A DNA stretch of 64,000 bases from Glandiceps talaboti (GCF_964340395.1 NC_135566.1:16691001-16755000), one strand, 5' to 3'. Shown: positions 43,201 to 52,604, counted from the first letter of the stretch. Numbers and translations: made by a program. The notes: generated from the letters alone by a model not told the origin.

Positions 43201-44101
43201 TAAATATTAGGATTACTGATTACTAATAATGACACCCAACTTGCTATGTATAGTGTAATTATACTGTTTGCATGCGAAGGCTATTTACATGTGACATTAC
43301 CATTGAATGAAGTTAATAAATATTACTGGGGTAAAAGTAGTGCAAGCATTTCAATACAGGAACAGAAAGCCATAGCAACCATGACCACACCAATAACAAC
43401 GGATAACAACAGGTGTTTAAGGCTAAAACTAGTATGCGTTATATTGGTATAAACTTGTCAAACATATATATAGCAACTACGAATAAGTGCAGTGCAACTG
43501 CAAATGACTTACTTTAGCATAGCTTAAAGGCCTGTCAGATTAAGAACCTGGGATTGAAACCCTGGCCTTTAAAGACCCAGTTGAGATTAAGAACCTGGGA
43601 TTGAAACCCTGGCCTTTAAAGACCCAGTTGAGATTAAGATTAAAATTTTGGTGTGAAAAACAGTTGTCTGGTAGAGTGATAGAAAAAGTTGGTCAAGAAC
43701 AAAGAAATGATTCTGTGTAATCCTTATGGATCCACTGATATGATTACACTAACGTGAAAACCTGGGATTGAAACATTGGCCTTTAAAGGAGAGTGGTGAT
43801 TGTGATACAGTTAAGTCATTTGTGCTACAATATGAGTTGTTCAGTCTTGTTACATTTTGTATCATTACAGGGTATTCTCAACCCTCTCCAAGCATTCTTC
43901 AATGCGTTGATCTACCGTGGGTGGGCAGGATGTTCTGAAATCAGACAGCCATTTGGTGGTCATTCCGTACAAGTCGGTGAACGCAGACCGTCTGTCAGGG
44001 CTGTACCAGTACCAAGTACAAACAGAAGAAAGGGTTCTGCACCGATAGAGAGGGATGAAGAAGAAGAAGTAACAGAAAACACGTCATTGTTGAGAGGATA
44101 A
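30779..44101 (+). CDS. GPR143: GPR143 / OA1 (ocular albinism type 1 receptor), eight coding exons
   Basis: Coding exons are 30,779-31,028, 33,507-33,616, 35,335-35,423, 36,398-36,490, 36,940-37,049, 42,225-42,333, 42,941-43,034 and 43,871-44,101. All introns are GT/AG and every phase joins, giving 361 residues (human 404). The start [11 protein letters not shown], in AACCATGG context, parallels human MASPRLGTFCC. Conserved landmarks are DLLACIG...STWL (exons 1-2), [13 protein letters not shown] and AVD (exon 3), LYHVLSW and LYFPS (exon 4), CE...PHYM and NPILY (exon 5), GRYTDQER (third cytoplasmic loop, about residues 227-234), CWLPNVVN (exon 7) and GILNPLQAF...YRGWAGC (exon 8). It is a seven-transmembrane receptor; the mammalian protein resides in melanosomes and late endosomes and binds L-DOPA. 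The tail is shorter than in human, ends with an acidic run, and carries ENTSLL (354-359), an acidic dileucine signal. Microsatellite fills much of intron 6. Confidence 0.96.
31557..31657. mobile_element. 83-bp foldback element with 9-bp direct repeats
   Basis: CTAGCCCAAAGACT (31,566-31,580 region) and AGTCTTTGGGCTAG are inverted, and the inversion continues with CTATC..GATCTGAC / GTCAGATAG. AAGTCACAT at 31,557-31,565 is repeated exactly at 31,649-31,657, consistent with a 9-bp target duplication. The ends are slightly asymmetric (G before, ATC after). It lies in GPR143 intron 1. Confidence 0.7.
32381..32663. mobile_element. Mariner-like MITE, copy 2
   Basis: TA-flanked ends CAACTGCC... and ...GATGTCAGCAGTTG match the element at 4,597-4,961, as does the centre ('aagaacagtattatggcc...aaaactgttctta'). 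The left arm is shortened. In GPR143 intron 1. Confidence 0.75.
32995..33348 (+). mobile_element. MITE of the GGCCTAAAAAA family, copy 2
   Basis: It begins GGCCTAAAAAAAATTGTGTG and ends with the inverse (ACCATTTTTTTTAGGCC), about 354 bp with terminal inverted repeats of about 25 bp. Interior shared with 22,247-22,616. The last 160 bp before the exon 2 acceptor of GPR143 are free of it. Confidence 0.8.
33672..34227. mobile_element. Element with long imperfect inverted ends
   Basis: 'atgatttacaaa...gttcaaagtttttagca..ga...ctgtcttggt..gatcctcatc' (33,672-33,765) is matched in inverse by 34,150-34,227. The arms are about 80 bp around a roughly 390-bp centre. In GPR143 intron 2. No clear target duplication seen. 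Confidence 0.65.
34500..34790. mobile_element. Degenerate inverted-repeat element, GGACTAG family
   Basis: 'aacaaatccattggtcctgggtccgggactag' on the left is an approximate inverse of 'ctagtccggggaccaccagttcac...ttgttgacccctg' on the right. Similar wording occurs at 39,548-39,690 and 41,222-41,320. Intron 2 of GPR143. Confidence 0.5.
35440..35495. other. C-rich tract next to exon 3 donor
   Basis: A run of about 18 C followed by CTCC repeats lies 25 bp downstream of the GPR143 exon 3 donor (35,424). The complementary strand is G-rich and quadruplex-capable, so it could affect splicing or polymerase passage. Confidence 0.6.
36030..36205. mobile_element. MITE of the ATGTTATTC family, diverged copy
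   Basis: 'agatattatgca..atttttcttaattcagccaaggaa' and 'tattttccagctgaatgaagaaagc...aatatcatt' are inverted ends around 'ccttgtcaccac..gtgacaa', as in the other copies. In GPR143 intron 3, ending about 190 bp before exon 4. Confidence 0.55.
36579..36592 (+). promoter_or_regulatory. CTCF-like motif in GPR143 intron 4
   Basis: CCACTAGGTGGCAG fits CCASYAGRKGGCAG at every position. A second related but imperfect site (CCTCTAGGTGGC) is at about 36,673, same orientation. Confidence 0.4.
37241..37302. repeat. Poly-T/poly-G tract
   Basis: About 32 T followed by ten G in GPR143 intron 5. It could be the tail of a minus-strand retroelement, but no body is recognisable. Confidence 0.7.
37945..38022 (-). 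mobile_element. Truncated GGCCTAAAAAA-family MITE
   Basis: 'gacctaaaaaaaagttgtgtggttccca' followed by 'ccccacctagtttttcactgccaacccttaa' joins the left end to the inverse of the right end, leaving only about 75 bp: an internally deleted copy. Confidence 0.55.
38023..38425. mobile_element. Dispersed repeat starting with an AGCTCCGCT hairpin
   Basis: It starts with AGCTCCGCTGTCAGC-GAA-AGCTGAAAGCGTAGCT, an imperfect hairpin of a type that recurs in invertebrate non-autonomous elements. It is followed by two related blocks of about 150 bp ('tcg/ttgatatttggtgtg..tg...gggg..agcttacttagatttgtt'). In GPR143 intron 5. Confidence 0.45.
38931..39129. mobile_element. 181-bp foldback element: 81-bp arms, 19-bp loop, 9-bp target duplication
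   Basis: The arms 38,940-39,020 and 39,040-39,120 are inverted copies with a single mismatch, separated by 19 bp. TTGTCAGCC flanks the element on both sides (38,931-38,939 and 39,121-39,129). It is non-coding, almost entirely palindromic, and would transcribe into an 81-bp hairpin RNA. It lies in GPR143 intron 5. A 9-bp duplication is characteristic of Mutator-like elements, among others. Arm identity says insertion was recent. Confidence 0.92.
39548..39690. mobile_element. Short inverted-repeat element, GGACTAG family
   Basis: 'aagggttcgacatacacgctggtccgctatcccgc' and 'gtccgacgggccgcgggatagtgac' are inverted, and an inner pair 'tctagtaactttctg' / 'aaggttactaaaa' also matches. CAGGGTTCGACA-like ends recur at 41,222-41,320 in reverse. 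GPR143 intron 5. Confidence 0.5.
41222..41320. mobile_element. GGACTAG-family relic
   Basis: 'aggaccaccaaattttt...ggactact...tactagtcctgtgggatagtgacttttactccagtgtcgaaccctg' shares its last 50 bp with the right half of 39,548-39,690. GPR143 intron 5. Confidence 0.5.
41915..42193 (-). mobile_element. GGCCTAAAAAA-family MITE, minus orientation
   Basis: The complement carries the same interior as 22,247-22,616 (for example the complement of 'gtctctgtgttattggtttc' near 42,045) and ends in 'gacacaattttttagc'. It ends only about 30 bp before the exon 6 acceptor of GPR143 (42,225), so it supplies part of the branch-point region. Confidence 0.65.
42525..42863. repeat. Compound (CA)n / (CATA)n / (CGTA)n microsatellite in GPR143 intron 6
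   Basis: About 340 bp of CA, CATA, TACG and CATG units, over half of the 607-bp intron between exons 6 and 7. It contains self-complementary TGTACGTACGTACGTACA (about 42,700). Six open frames over it are artefacts. Confidence 0.95.
43537..43630 (-). repeat. 47-bp direct duplication of a tRNA-like repeat
   Basis: 'agattaagaacctgggattg...aaagacccagttg' occurs at 43,537-43,583 and again at 43,584-43,630, followed by the 'ttaaaattttggtgtgaaaaacag' block shared with 20,560. A third partial copy is at 43,755-43,790. In GPR143 intron 7. Confidence 0.8.
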
Positions 44102-44114
44102 AGTATGGTTTGAG

Positions 44115-44520
44115 TTAATATGATAGAACCTCATGATGCGCGAAGTGTAAATGTGGCGTACTTGGGGTATTTGCATGAGTGATTACAGTGTTCTCTGTGG
44201 CAGAACATGCACGAGCATAGTGAGTGAAAGTGCAGCAGAAAACTCTGCAAGCACGAGTGCAACTACCCCTTAGTATCCACTTTTGCACTCGCGTGCCATG
44301 GGGTTATGTTATTATTACATATGTTTATCCAAAACAACAAATTTCCCTAAAAATTATACTATACGGTCACACGCTTTTATGTAAAATGAACAATCATGTC
44401 ATTTGCATATCATTTGCATGCAGGTATGCAACGTATGCAATAATGTTTCTAGTATTGCACTGGTGTGCAAATACCCTTGGTATGCGTGTGCACTGGTGCA
44501 AGTAATCTCTGGTACATATG
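44115..44520 (+). mobile_element. About 400-bp dispersed element immediately after the GPR143 stop
   Basis: It starts 'atagaacctcatgatgcg' 14 bp after the stop codon and ends '...gtgcaagtaatctctggtacatatg'. A full-length relative lies in reverse at 61,560-61,935 in a TRAFD1 intron, and its right half recurs at 47,405-47,635. It carries ATTTGCATATCATTTGCATG, two octamer-like motifs. If GPR143 transcription continues, the element is the start of its 3' UTR. Confidence 0.7.
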
Positions 44521-47300
44521 TAATAATATGCTGTCTGTAACAAATGATTTCATCTAGTCTTAGAAATGTAAGCAAGACAACATCTCAATCCCTAAAGTTG
44601 TTTTCAGAGAGAAAGCAAATATGGATAATACTATGTGATCTGTTACAAACAATTTCTGAGAGAATGTAAATGATGTCTTCAGCATCTCTATTCTTATAGT
44701 TGTTTGATAGCGAGAGCAAATATGGAAAATTGGATATTGGTGGTGGTGAAATGTTTTGTACTTGCCAGGCCAGGTTACGTAATAGTTTGAATGCCAAAGA
44801 ATGACAGCTAGATTTCAGACGACTTCATTGCCTTTCATATTTGTAAATGAATTAGTTCTTCTATAAAGAAATTCAGCTTGGTCTGGGTTGCAAATACACA
44901 AGTCTTTCACTGTGAAAAGTTACATCCACTGTGTTGGTCAGGACTGTATTTTAGAATTGGATGACATTTCACGGTGTAATATTTCATGTAACCACTCTTA
45001 CCACAAATAGGTGACATATCGTAAATACAATAATACATACATTCAACTGACTGTGTCACCACTCCTGTATGCCCTTTTGGAATGAAAGAATACTACATTC
45101 AGTGATTTATTGCTTTCCCCAACTTAAGTGGGATATAGTTTGTTTCTTATATCTACTTTGATTTGTAAAAGTTGTTAGTTGACACTATACAAATGTGCAT
45201 GTTAAGACATAGTCAATTTTAAATAATTTTTATCATCTGCTTAATATACTTCTTAACTTATTTTCTGTAATCTCATTACAGCTGTGTTACTTATTTATTT
45301 CAAAGACATATATTTTAACTAATCTGAGAATTCTTCGAACTTACCTTTTAAGAAAAATAAGGTAGCTGTTATTTCGCATTTATACATTTTTGTTTGGGGG
45401 GGGGGGGATTTTGGTATGTTGGTACTGAAAGTTTTGTATTTTTATTTAGGTTTGATTGCCACCACAAGAGGGCAGTATAACTTTACTGTCAAAATTTGTG
45501 GGTAATGTTGAAAATTATATAAAAAAAAGAAAGAAAGAAAAAGAAAAGCAGATGTTAATGTACAGGGAAGATTCCTTTTGACAAAATTGGTTGGTCTGGA
45601 AAAGTTTGTATGTAACAGAAAAAGTTTGAATCTGCCATTATGATTACAGAGGGTGCACATTTTGAAATGATCTGTTTAGTTTTTTTGCCAGCAATGATTA
45701 AGTATGGAATTACTTATGTTTGATAGGATTGGACACCATATCACCATTATTAGTAATATGTGGTGTTCTAAGGGATGTTCATTAATAAAAAGCTGTAATA
45801 CAGTATGTGGCTCTGCAAAGATATTTACACACGTGTAAAATTGTGTAGTAAAATGTGCCTCCTACCAGACTCCTTTCCATAAAGGCCCACGATCCATTGC
45901 AGTGTTTTGCATTAGTGCTTTCATGGATTGTTCATTTCAACTTGGCTGACTTCTTAACTGTCATATCCAGGTGTTGTTTCTTACTCAATTTGACCTTCTG
46001 AACACAGGCCTTATGTTTAACAACATACCATACTTTGAATGTAACGTAAAAGTTTGAAACAGTTCATGCCATTTTGATAATGTGCAACTTTCAAAATGTT
46101 TTTAGAGATAATTGTAGAAGAATATTATATCACAGCTTTGAGGATTGTACATGTTAAAAAGCACTCTAAGCTTTTCCTTACACTGTGTACGTACAAAATC
46201 CTATTGCTCAAATAACAGTGAATTGAAACAAAAAAAAACATTTATGCAGAAAAGTAGGTGTGAATAATGTCTTCCTGACAGCAATGTCTTCATAGCGGAA
46301 TTATGAGTGATATTTTACTAAAATGAAATGAAATTTTATATCAGATTGTGTGACTTTTTGATGTCTATTGGAATGTAGTTGTTTCAGTCTATATATATTT
46401 TGCTAATTAAATTAGATGCAGTTAGAGTATTACTAAAATAGAGGCTGTTAGAAAACCTTAAGCAAGATATTTTTAGTATGGCATTTTTACAATTATTGAC
46501 ATTTATTGGAGTGTATTTGTTTTTATTGAAATTTGCTAAATTTACTCATTTACTGTATAATGTAGCCGGTAAGGTACGCTGTGAGGGGGCAAGAGGAGGC
46601 TGGTGAGGGTGGAATGACACTACATATCTTGTCGTCTACTGTGTATGCTTATTGATATTTCGGAATGCTAGCTTTTCATATTTACAGAGGGAATCGAGTG
46701 GCTGTAAGGATGGCAGGTATAATGTGGTTATCTCCAACTTAACCCTCTGGTCACATAGGAGCAACACTATCCCCTGTGTGTTTGAGGAAATCCCTACTAC
46801 ACACTGAACTATTCTAATGATACCAGAAGGTGATCATACATGGGATTGACAGTGTTATGAAGTGCAGTATGTTACTAGAATTTTATAGAACTGCTTAATC
46901 CTCTTTCTACAGTGGGTTGGGGGTGGTGGCGGGGGTGGGGGTGTTTGGTATGTACACAAAAAACTATAAGTTAGGAAAAATAGGATTGAATACTAGTGTT
47001 ATCCGTAATGTTAAAGGAATTATCGGATATAAAACTTAACTTATTTCAATGAATATACTCCATTTAACCAATATACTTCATTATTTTCTAAACAAATTTT
47101 GAAGGGACACGAGCTCAGTTTATACATTTTGAGGTGTAACTTTTACTGCATATTCATAATGCCCTCACAGTATTCTACTTACTGAACCATGCTTAACTAT
47201 CACTTGAAATTGACTGAATTCAAACCTGCAGCAGGTATTTAGATTTAATGAATAAATAATATCTGATGACGTATGTAATTTATGATACGCATGATAAATT
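44521..47300. other. GPR143 downstream region, no gene seen
   Basis: No coding exon is recognisable. An AATAAA at 45,784-45,789 is a possible but unproven GPR143 polyadenylation signal. A CTCF-like CCACAAGAGGGCAG is at 45,462-45,475, a poly-G tract at 45,397, a quadruplex-capable G tract at 46,914-46,941, and a diverged '..ccctacta' family repeat at 46,785-46,880. Confidence 0.4.
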
Positions 47301-47635
47301 TTGAGGAAATCCCTACGATGCAGTCAACTGTTCTAAATGATGCCAGAAGGTGATCATAATGTTGTTGAAGGCATGCATCAACAGTAAGATAAAAAGCTTA
47401 TAAACACTGGAACGCATGCGTCATTGGGTTCTGTTATTATTAGATATGTTTATCTAAAACAGCAAATTTCCATAAAAATCTGCAATTGCGCGCTTTCATG
47501 TACATCGAATGATCGTGTCCTAATTTGCATATCATTTGCATGCAGGTATGATTTCGGTAGTGCACTGTAGTGTAAATACCACTAGTATGCATGCGTTACT
47601 AGTGCAAGTAATCTCTGGCACATATGTAAAATATA
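47300..47635 (+). repeat. Two repeat relics in tandem
   Basis: 47,300-47,400 belongs to the '..tctaa..atgccagaag' family. 47,405-47,635 is the right half of the element at 44,115-44,520 ('ctgttattattagatatgtttatctaaaacagcaaatttc' onward). They are adjacent, as if nested or inserted together. Confidence 0.6.
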
Positions 47636-48081
47636 ATAGTTAGTATGCTATCTAAATCTACTGTTGTACATTTACACAATGTCACATTTTTGAGCGTTTC
47701 GCGTGTGACATCTTAAAAATCTAGATATCTTTTATAGTGTAAGATTTGTTGGTAACATATTGCCATATTTGCAGGAATGGATATTTTATGAATGCTGTAG
47801 TCTAAGACTTTATAACATGGCTGATAATTATTTTTGATAGTTTTCTTTATATTTATTGCATTTACATATTTTTTATCAAATAAAAAAAACAGCTGTTTCT
47901 GATCAATGATTTGCCTTCCATGTGTTTCCTTTGTCATGTCACCTTTGTCTTGTGCTAAATGTTATGTCATAAAAAAAACAGTAAAACAATATACCATTTC
48001 ACATGACCTTTGTGTGACCCGAGACTTTACATCGAGGCTTTCCTGGCGGTGCACAAAAAAAAAAAGTTTCAGATTTAAAGG

Positions 48082-48500
48082 ATTTTTAAGGGACGACCGC
48101 ACAATATCACACAAGCTCAATAAACCAACTTCATTTGTTGGGGGGAGGGGGGTGTCTGATTGCTGAGCTTCATTTTTGCATGTCTAACCAAATTTTGAAA
48201 ACTTTCACACCTTCAATGATAACAGGTTCTGTATTTATTACTGGCAGATGTTGATAAATATGATTAAAATTTACTTCTAATGTGATACAGTGCTGGGTTT
48301 CTGCTTGTATTCTAATGCATTTTACCATCACGTTTTTACATTGCATTGATCGTCACGGTAGTGGTGTGACCGCTTCAATTTTCAGTATGGTTTATATAAA
48401 CATGTCAGTGTCGTATTTGTGAACATTCAATTGGCAGGAGAAGGTTTTCTCCTATTAAAATCAACAAAGTTTATTTATTGAACTTGTGAGACATTGTGCG
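48082..48500. mobile_element. MITE of the CACAATGTCACACAAGCTCAAT family, copy 1
   Basis: The left end 'taagggacgaccgcacaatatcacacaagctcaataaacc' and the right end 'caaagtttatttattgaacttgtgagacattgtg' are inverted repeats of about 40 bp. The interior is shared with 54,325-54,745 and 60,885-61,300. Two of the outer ends read TTAAGGGA, suggesting TTAA-type insertion (piggyBac or Kolobok), which is inference. Confidence 0.7.
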
Positions 48501-48569
48501 ATTGTCTGTAAAACTCTTCAATATCTTTTCTCACCTTGGAAGCCAAAGTCAATCTTTGTTTTTGGATGA

Positions 48570-48912
48570 GGCCTAAAAAAGATTGTTTGGTTCACATTAC
48601 CTCCCCCCCCCAGTTTTTCACTGCCAACCCTAAACTTCTTTTTTATGTATTCAAGAAAAAAAAATGAAATCGTGAAAATTGCAAAGTCTTGCGAGAAATA
48701 GTTGATGTGGGAACTGACATCAACTCACAAATAAAATACAAAACTGTTCTTCCTCCAATGGCTATACATCTGATGGGAAGAAACCAATAACACAGAGACC
48801 ATATGGAAAACAACGGAAAACATAACTACCTGAATTAGTCACACATGGAAAAAAAACGTACCTACCCCATTTATTCTAATATCAATATCTGAACCACACA
48901 ATTTTTGTTAGG
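48570..48912 (-). mobile_element. GGCCTAAAAAA-family MITE, minus orientation
   Basis: It starts GGCCTAAAAAAGATTGTTTGGTTC and ends 'ctgaaccacacaatttttgttaggg', inverted ends over about 340 bp. The interior is the complement of the 22,247 and 32,995 copies. Confidence 0.75.
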
Positions 48913-49004
48913 GACAAGTGATATTTTTTTCATCTACATGCCAAAGGAGTAATAATCCACCAAGCTGGTATCAAGTTTGTTTATTGATCAAAAATCTAAC
49001 TTAG

Positions 49005-49274
49005 CATTACACATAGACTGTCGACAGTAGTTCGTGCCCTTTTTTGCTACGTTTCATCTAAAACAATGTTGTTGCCTCGCTCCATAGCACTGAAAGCTAA
49101 CGCGTACTGATAGGAAACTGAGTGCCGTAGGCTCGTGCCTCTGGCATTCGCTGTTGCTAAATAATCAGTACGCGGTTATAGTATTGCTCCAGATCAGAGT
49201 GAGGCAACAACTTTAGTTTTAGATAAAATGAAGAAAAAAGGGCACGAACGACTGTCGACAGTCTACATTACACA
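49005..49274. mobile_element. 252-bp foldback element with 9-bp target duplication
   Basis: The ends TAGACTGTCGACAGT and ACTGTCGACAGTCTA (49,014-49,265) continue as about 70-bp imperfect arms (shared GTTCGTGCCCTTTTTT, ATCTAAAAC and GTTGTTGCCTC). The centre holds a second inverted pair (GCGTACTGAT / ATCAGTACGC). CATTACACA occurs exactly at both flanks, 49,005-49,013 and 49,266-49,274. Non-coding. Confidence 0.9.
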
Positions 49275-49470
49275 TATCGGATCACTTTATACAAGTTGAA
49301 CAACTGCCTGACTTGTACACACAAAAAGTAACTTACCTGTAGAGTACATACTATGGCAATAAGCCTAACTGTTTCTGCCTTTCAAGACTTTTGACTAAAA
49401 ACCACACATTTTTACCAATGTATATAATTAAGCCAATCACTTATAAACAATTACACAAAGTAGGCAAAAT

Positions 49471-49941
49471 ATGACATCCCCCACAATGCAATTATTGCAA
49501 GTAGTCCAGCAGCTCTTGACACAGTTATTTACATACCCACATATGTACACAGACACAGACATAGATTACACACACACCTCCCACTACTACCAAGACATAC
49601 AAACACACATCATATACCTAGTATCACTTCCAATGAAATTAAATGGAGAGCATTCGCATCAAACCCGGGCAATAATTTTCCCCATCATGCATGCCCCCGG
49701 CACACTTTGTCCAAATATGGCAAGTGGGGCATTCATCGATGTTCGTTCGCTCAGTGATTTGGCTTTGTTAATTTCTTTCTTCTTATGTGATTCACATGAT
49801 GTTTCCATGCCACTGTATAGAGTATATGATAAAAATCTTTACAGCCCAGATATGGGTTTTGAGGACCTCGGTAGTACAGCTTGCGTACCCTCCGAAAGTC
49901 AGGCCCTTCTGCTGCACAACCTTGGTCCACAAACCCCATAA
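49471..49941 (+). other. Longest non-repetitive open frame, 156 codons, unrecognised
   Basis: An ATG-to-TAA frame of 156 codons, unusually long for this AT-rich sequence. It has no domain I recognise, no clear signal peptide and no splice context, and lies between two MITEs. The first third is Tyr/His/Thr-rich, the rest mixed. The opposite strand is also open for 62 codons at 49,751-49,939. It could be a transposon relic or chance; not proposed as a gene. Confidence 0.2.
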
Positions 49942-50320
49942 AGATTACTACTGAGCACCCTTTAACCTTTCAGGCTACAAAAATAATCAAGTACATCATA
50001 CCATCATTTTTTTTCTCAAAACAATACATAATTTTTAATTCTATATTTCAATTCCATTACATTGACATCACACTACACACAATTTGAAATATGTTATTTG
50101 ACATTAAATTATTTCTTATAACTCTGAAAACATATTAAGTACATCAAAACAATTGATCCAATGAAATAATTCAGCACTGTTTAAGGATAAATGTACTCTA
50201 AACAATACATCAACAGCTCTTTCATATACTTGGTCATTTACAGACAATACAGTACTTTCACTGTCAGTTGAAAGATGGCTTATCACGTGTACAAATTTGA
50301 CTACTGGTAAATTGTTGGTT

Positions 50321-50726
50321 TTACAGCTAAAATGATGTAGGCTTGGTGTTTCACTCATGGGACATTACCTTTTTGACACAAAGATAAACATCTTTCGTCT
50401 CTAGACTAACAATAACCGAGACACAATAAACACAGCAGGATCCTTTGCCCAGTCACCTTGAACACTAATAAGCATTGCTATTCTTTCACAGTATAGTAAA
50501 AACAGGCTTCTAATGAAAACTTTACTCATGGACTTGATGATTTTCATGGCTTCAATTATTTATTTTCTAACTGATAATCAACATTTCAACTTGACTACTT
50601 CTACATCCCCATTGTGCATGGCACCTATGTAATTGTTTCTTTTGCATTAGAAGTTGTCTGAGTGTGTGTATTATAAATGTCACGTTGTGCGAGTGAAACA
50701 CCAAGCCTACATCATTTTAGCTGTAA
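50321..50726. mobile_element. Intact MITE of the TTACAGCTAAAATGATG family
   Basis: Terminal inverted repeats of about 36 bp: TTACAGCTAAAATGATGTAG GCTTGGTGTTTCACTC on the left and its exact inverse at 50,691-50,726. TA flanks both ends, so a Tc1/mariner-type TA target is possible. The 406-bp interior has no frame. Related to 25,031-25,400. Confidence 0.85.
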
Positions 50727-52604
50727 GACAGGCTATAGTGGCTACATGAGAGACATGTGCCATCTAGTTATAGGGTCGTCATGTTTTATACCTATCTGAG
50801 AATATTAGAATATTTAGAGTATGTATACTTGAACAAATATTTGTAAATTATGGCCCATCTTGCATTTGCTTTAAATATGGAATCACTGAAACAAGACTCT
50901 TTTAGGAGTTGAAATTAAATTTTGCTGAATGTCTAAAATAAAAAATGTCTATGAATTAACCTTATTTGTTAGTTGTATGTGTATAATGTCCTGTAGCTCT
51001 TTTGAAGGGATATGAATAAAAGTTGACTTTTGAAAAAAAAATGAAATAACTTTATCCATTGACTTCAAGTAACACATGTCTGATAAGTCACAACTATAAA
51101 ACTGATAGTGATAGCGCCCTCTGTTGTCTGCAAATGGTAAAATGATCACCTGACAGCAGCCATATTGAGATATTCATCATATTTGCATACATATATGTTG
51201 ATACAATGTAACTCTTAAAAATGCTTTCACACACTATCAACTTAACTCTCTTTGTAAGCACTGAATTAAAAATTAAGAGAGCCATTATTCGGTCCTCAAT
51301 GTTTTGGGAAATAAAAATTGGAGTACATATTTTGGGTCAAATTCATTCAAAAAACATTTAAAAGAGATGATGGACATATATCTTGCAAATAGTGATGTCA
51401 TGAGATCATTGTAGTTTTTACTTGGTTAAAACTTGTAAAACACTGACTGTAAATAACAACAACAACAACATATACATATGAATAATTAACAACTTTACAA
51501 TCAATATTACAAAATAGTGCGAAAGTTTTGGAGTCAGAGAGACAGTAATGAAAGGTTTAATAAATATTTTCAGAGAAGTTTGAAAGTCAGATTAGATGGA
51601 CAAATGAATTAGTCTAGAGGCTATTCGTGGCTTTGCATCCTTCAGGTCTCAGGAACACGGAGCTGAGATGAAACTTCAAATTCAAACAATTTGCCACTGA
51701 CTTAGTAATAGGCCATTCCAGACTGCACACAGGAAATAGAGAATACAGCGCCCTCACTCAAATTGGGGTATCGTCATCTCATTGTGTTGTTTTTTGAAGA
51801 GTTTTGTCTCTTAGTATTCTGTAGAAGTGTAAATCAGGGATGTTTTTTTGTATTGTTCAGACATCGCAGAAAGCAGCAGTGCTGTATGATTAACCAAGTA
51901 ACCTATACCCCCAAGGTACACACAGACAGGAAGTAGAGTGCCACCATGGCAAATTTTGGGAAGGCCTATTATAATTATAAACATCATGCTTTTATCAATA
52001 GCAGAATTCTGCCAATGATAAGGTCGTGTATTGTGGGCAGTTCAGCGTCCATATATATGGTACATTTGTCATATCAGGATGACACTTTTTATACGTCATA
52101 ATAACAGCTGAAGGTTTACTCATTAATGCATGAACAACTTTTGGTTCATGACTTCTGATTCCTCTAGACGTGGAGAAGGATTCAAAGCCACAGATAGCAT
52201 CTAGACTACAAATGAACACAAACTTTTAAAGTCTATCTCCACCTGATATATCAAATCTTTACTCTTGCTCAAAGTTGTATGTTTCATCAAATAATCTTTC
52301 GAACTCCACACTATTACACAGTCTAAAGTAACCACTGTATACACAATCTACAGTAACCATGGTAACAAAATGTCTGGCAATTCTTTTGACATTTAATCAA
52401 TTACATTACATCAAACAAGTCCATCCGAATCCAAAAATGAAATGAAAGTGCAAAGTGTTCCTTATCATATTATGTACACCCTCCTCCCTAAAAAAAATAA
52501 GAACACCACTCTGAAAAATTGTGCCATTGGCATTGTAGCACAACTGTAGAGTTTTTAAAATGGTATATACACCACAATTTTTATCATTTTATCTTCACAA
52601 TATG
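50727..52604. other. Intergenic, nothing recognised
   Basis: AT-rich DNA without a supportable exon or RNA gene. Short (AAC)n at 51,460. Two 'gcgccctc' sites (51,112 and 51,750) are partial CTCF-like matches only. Confidence 0.35.
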
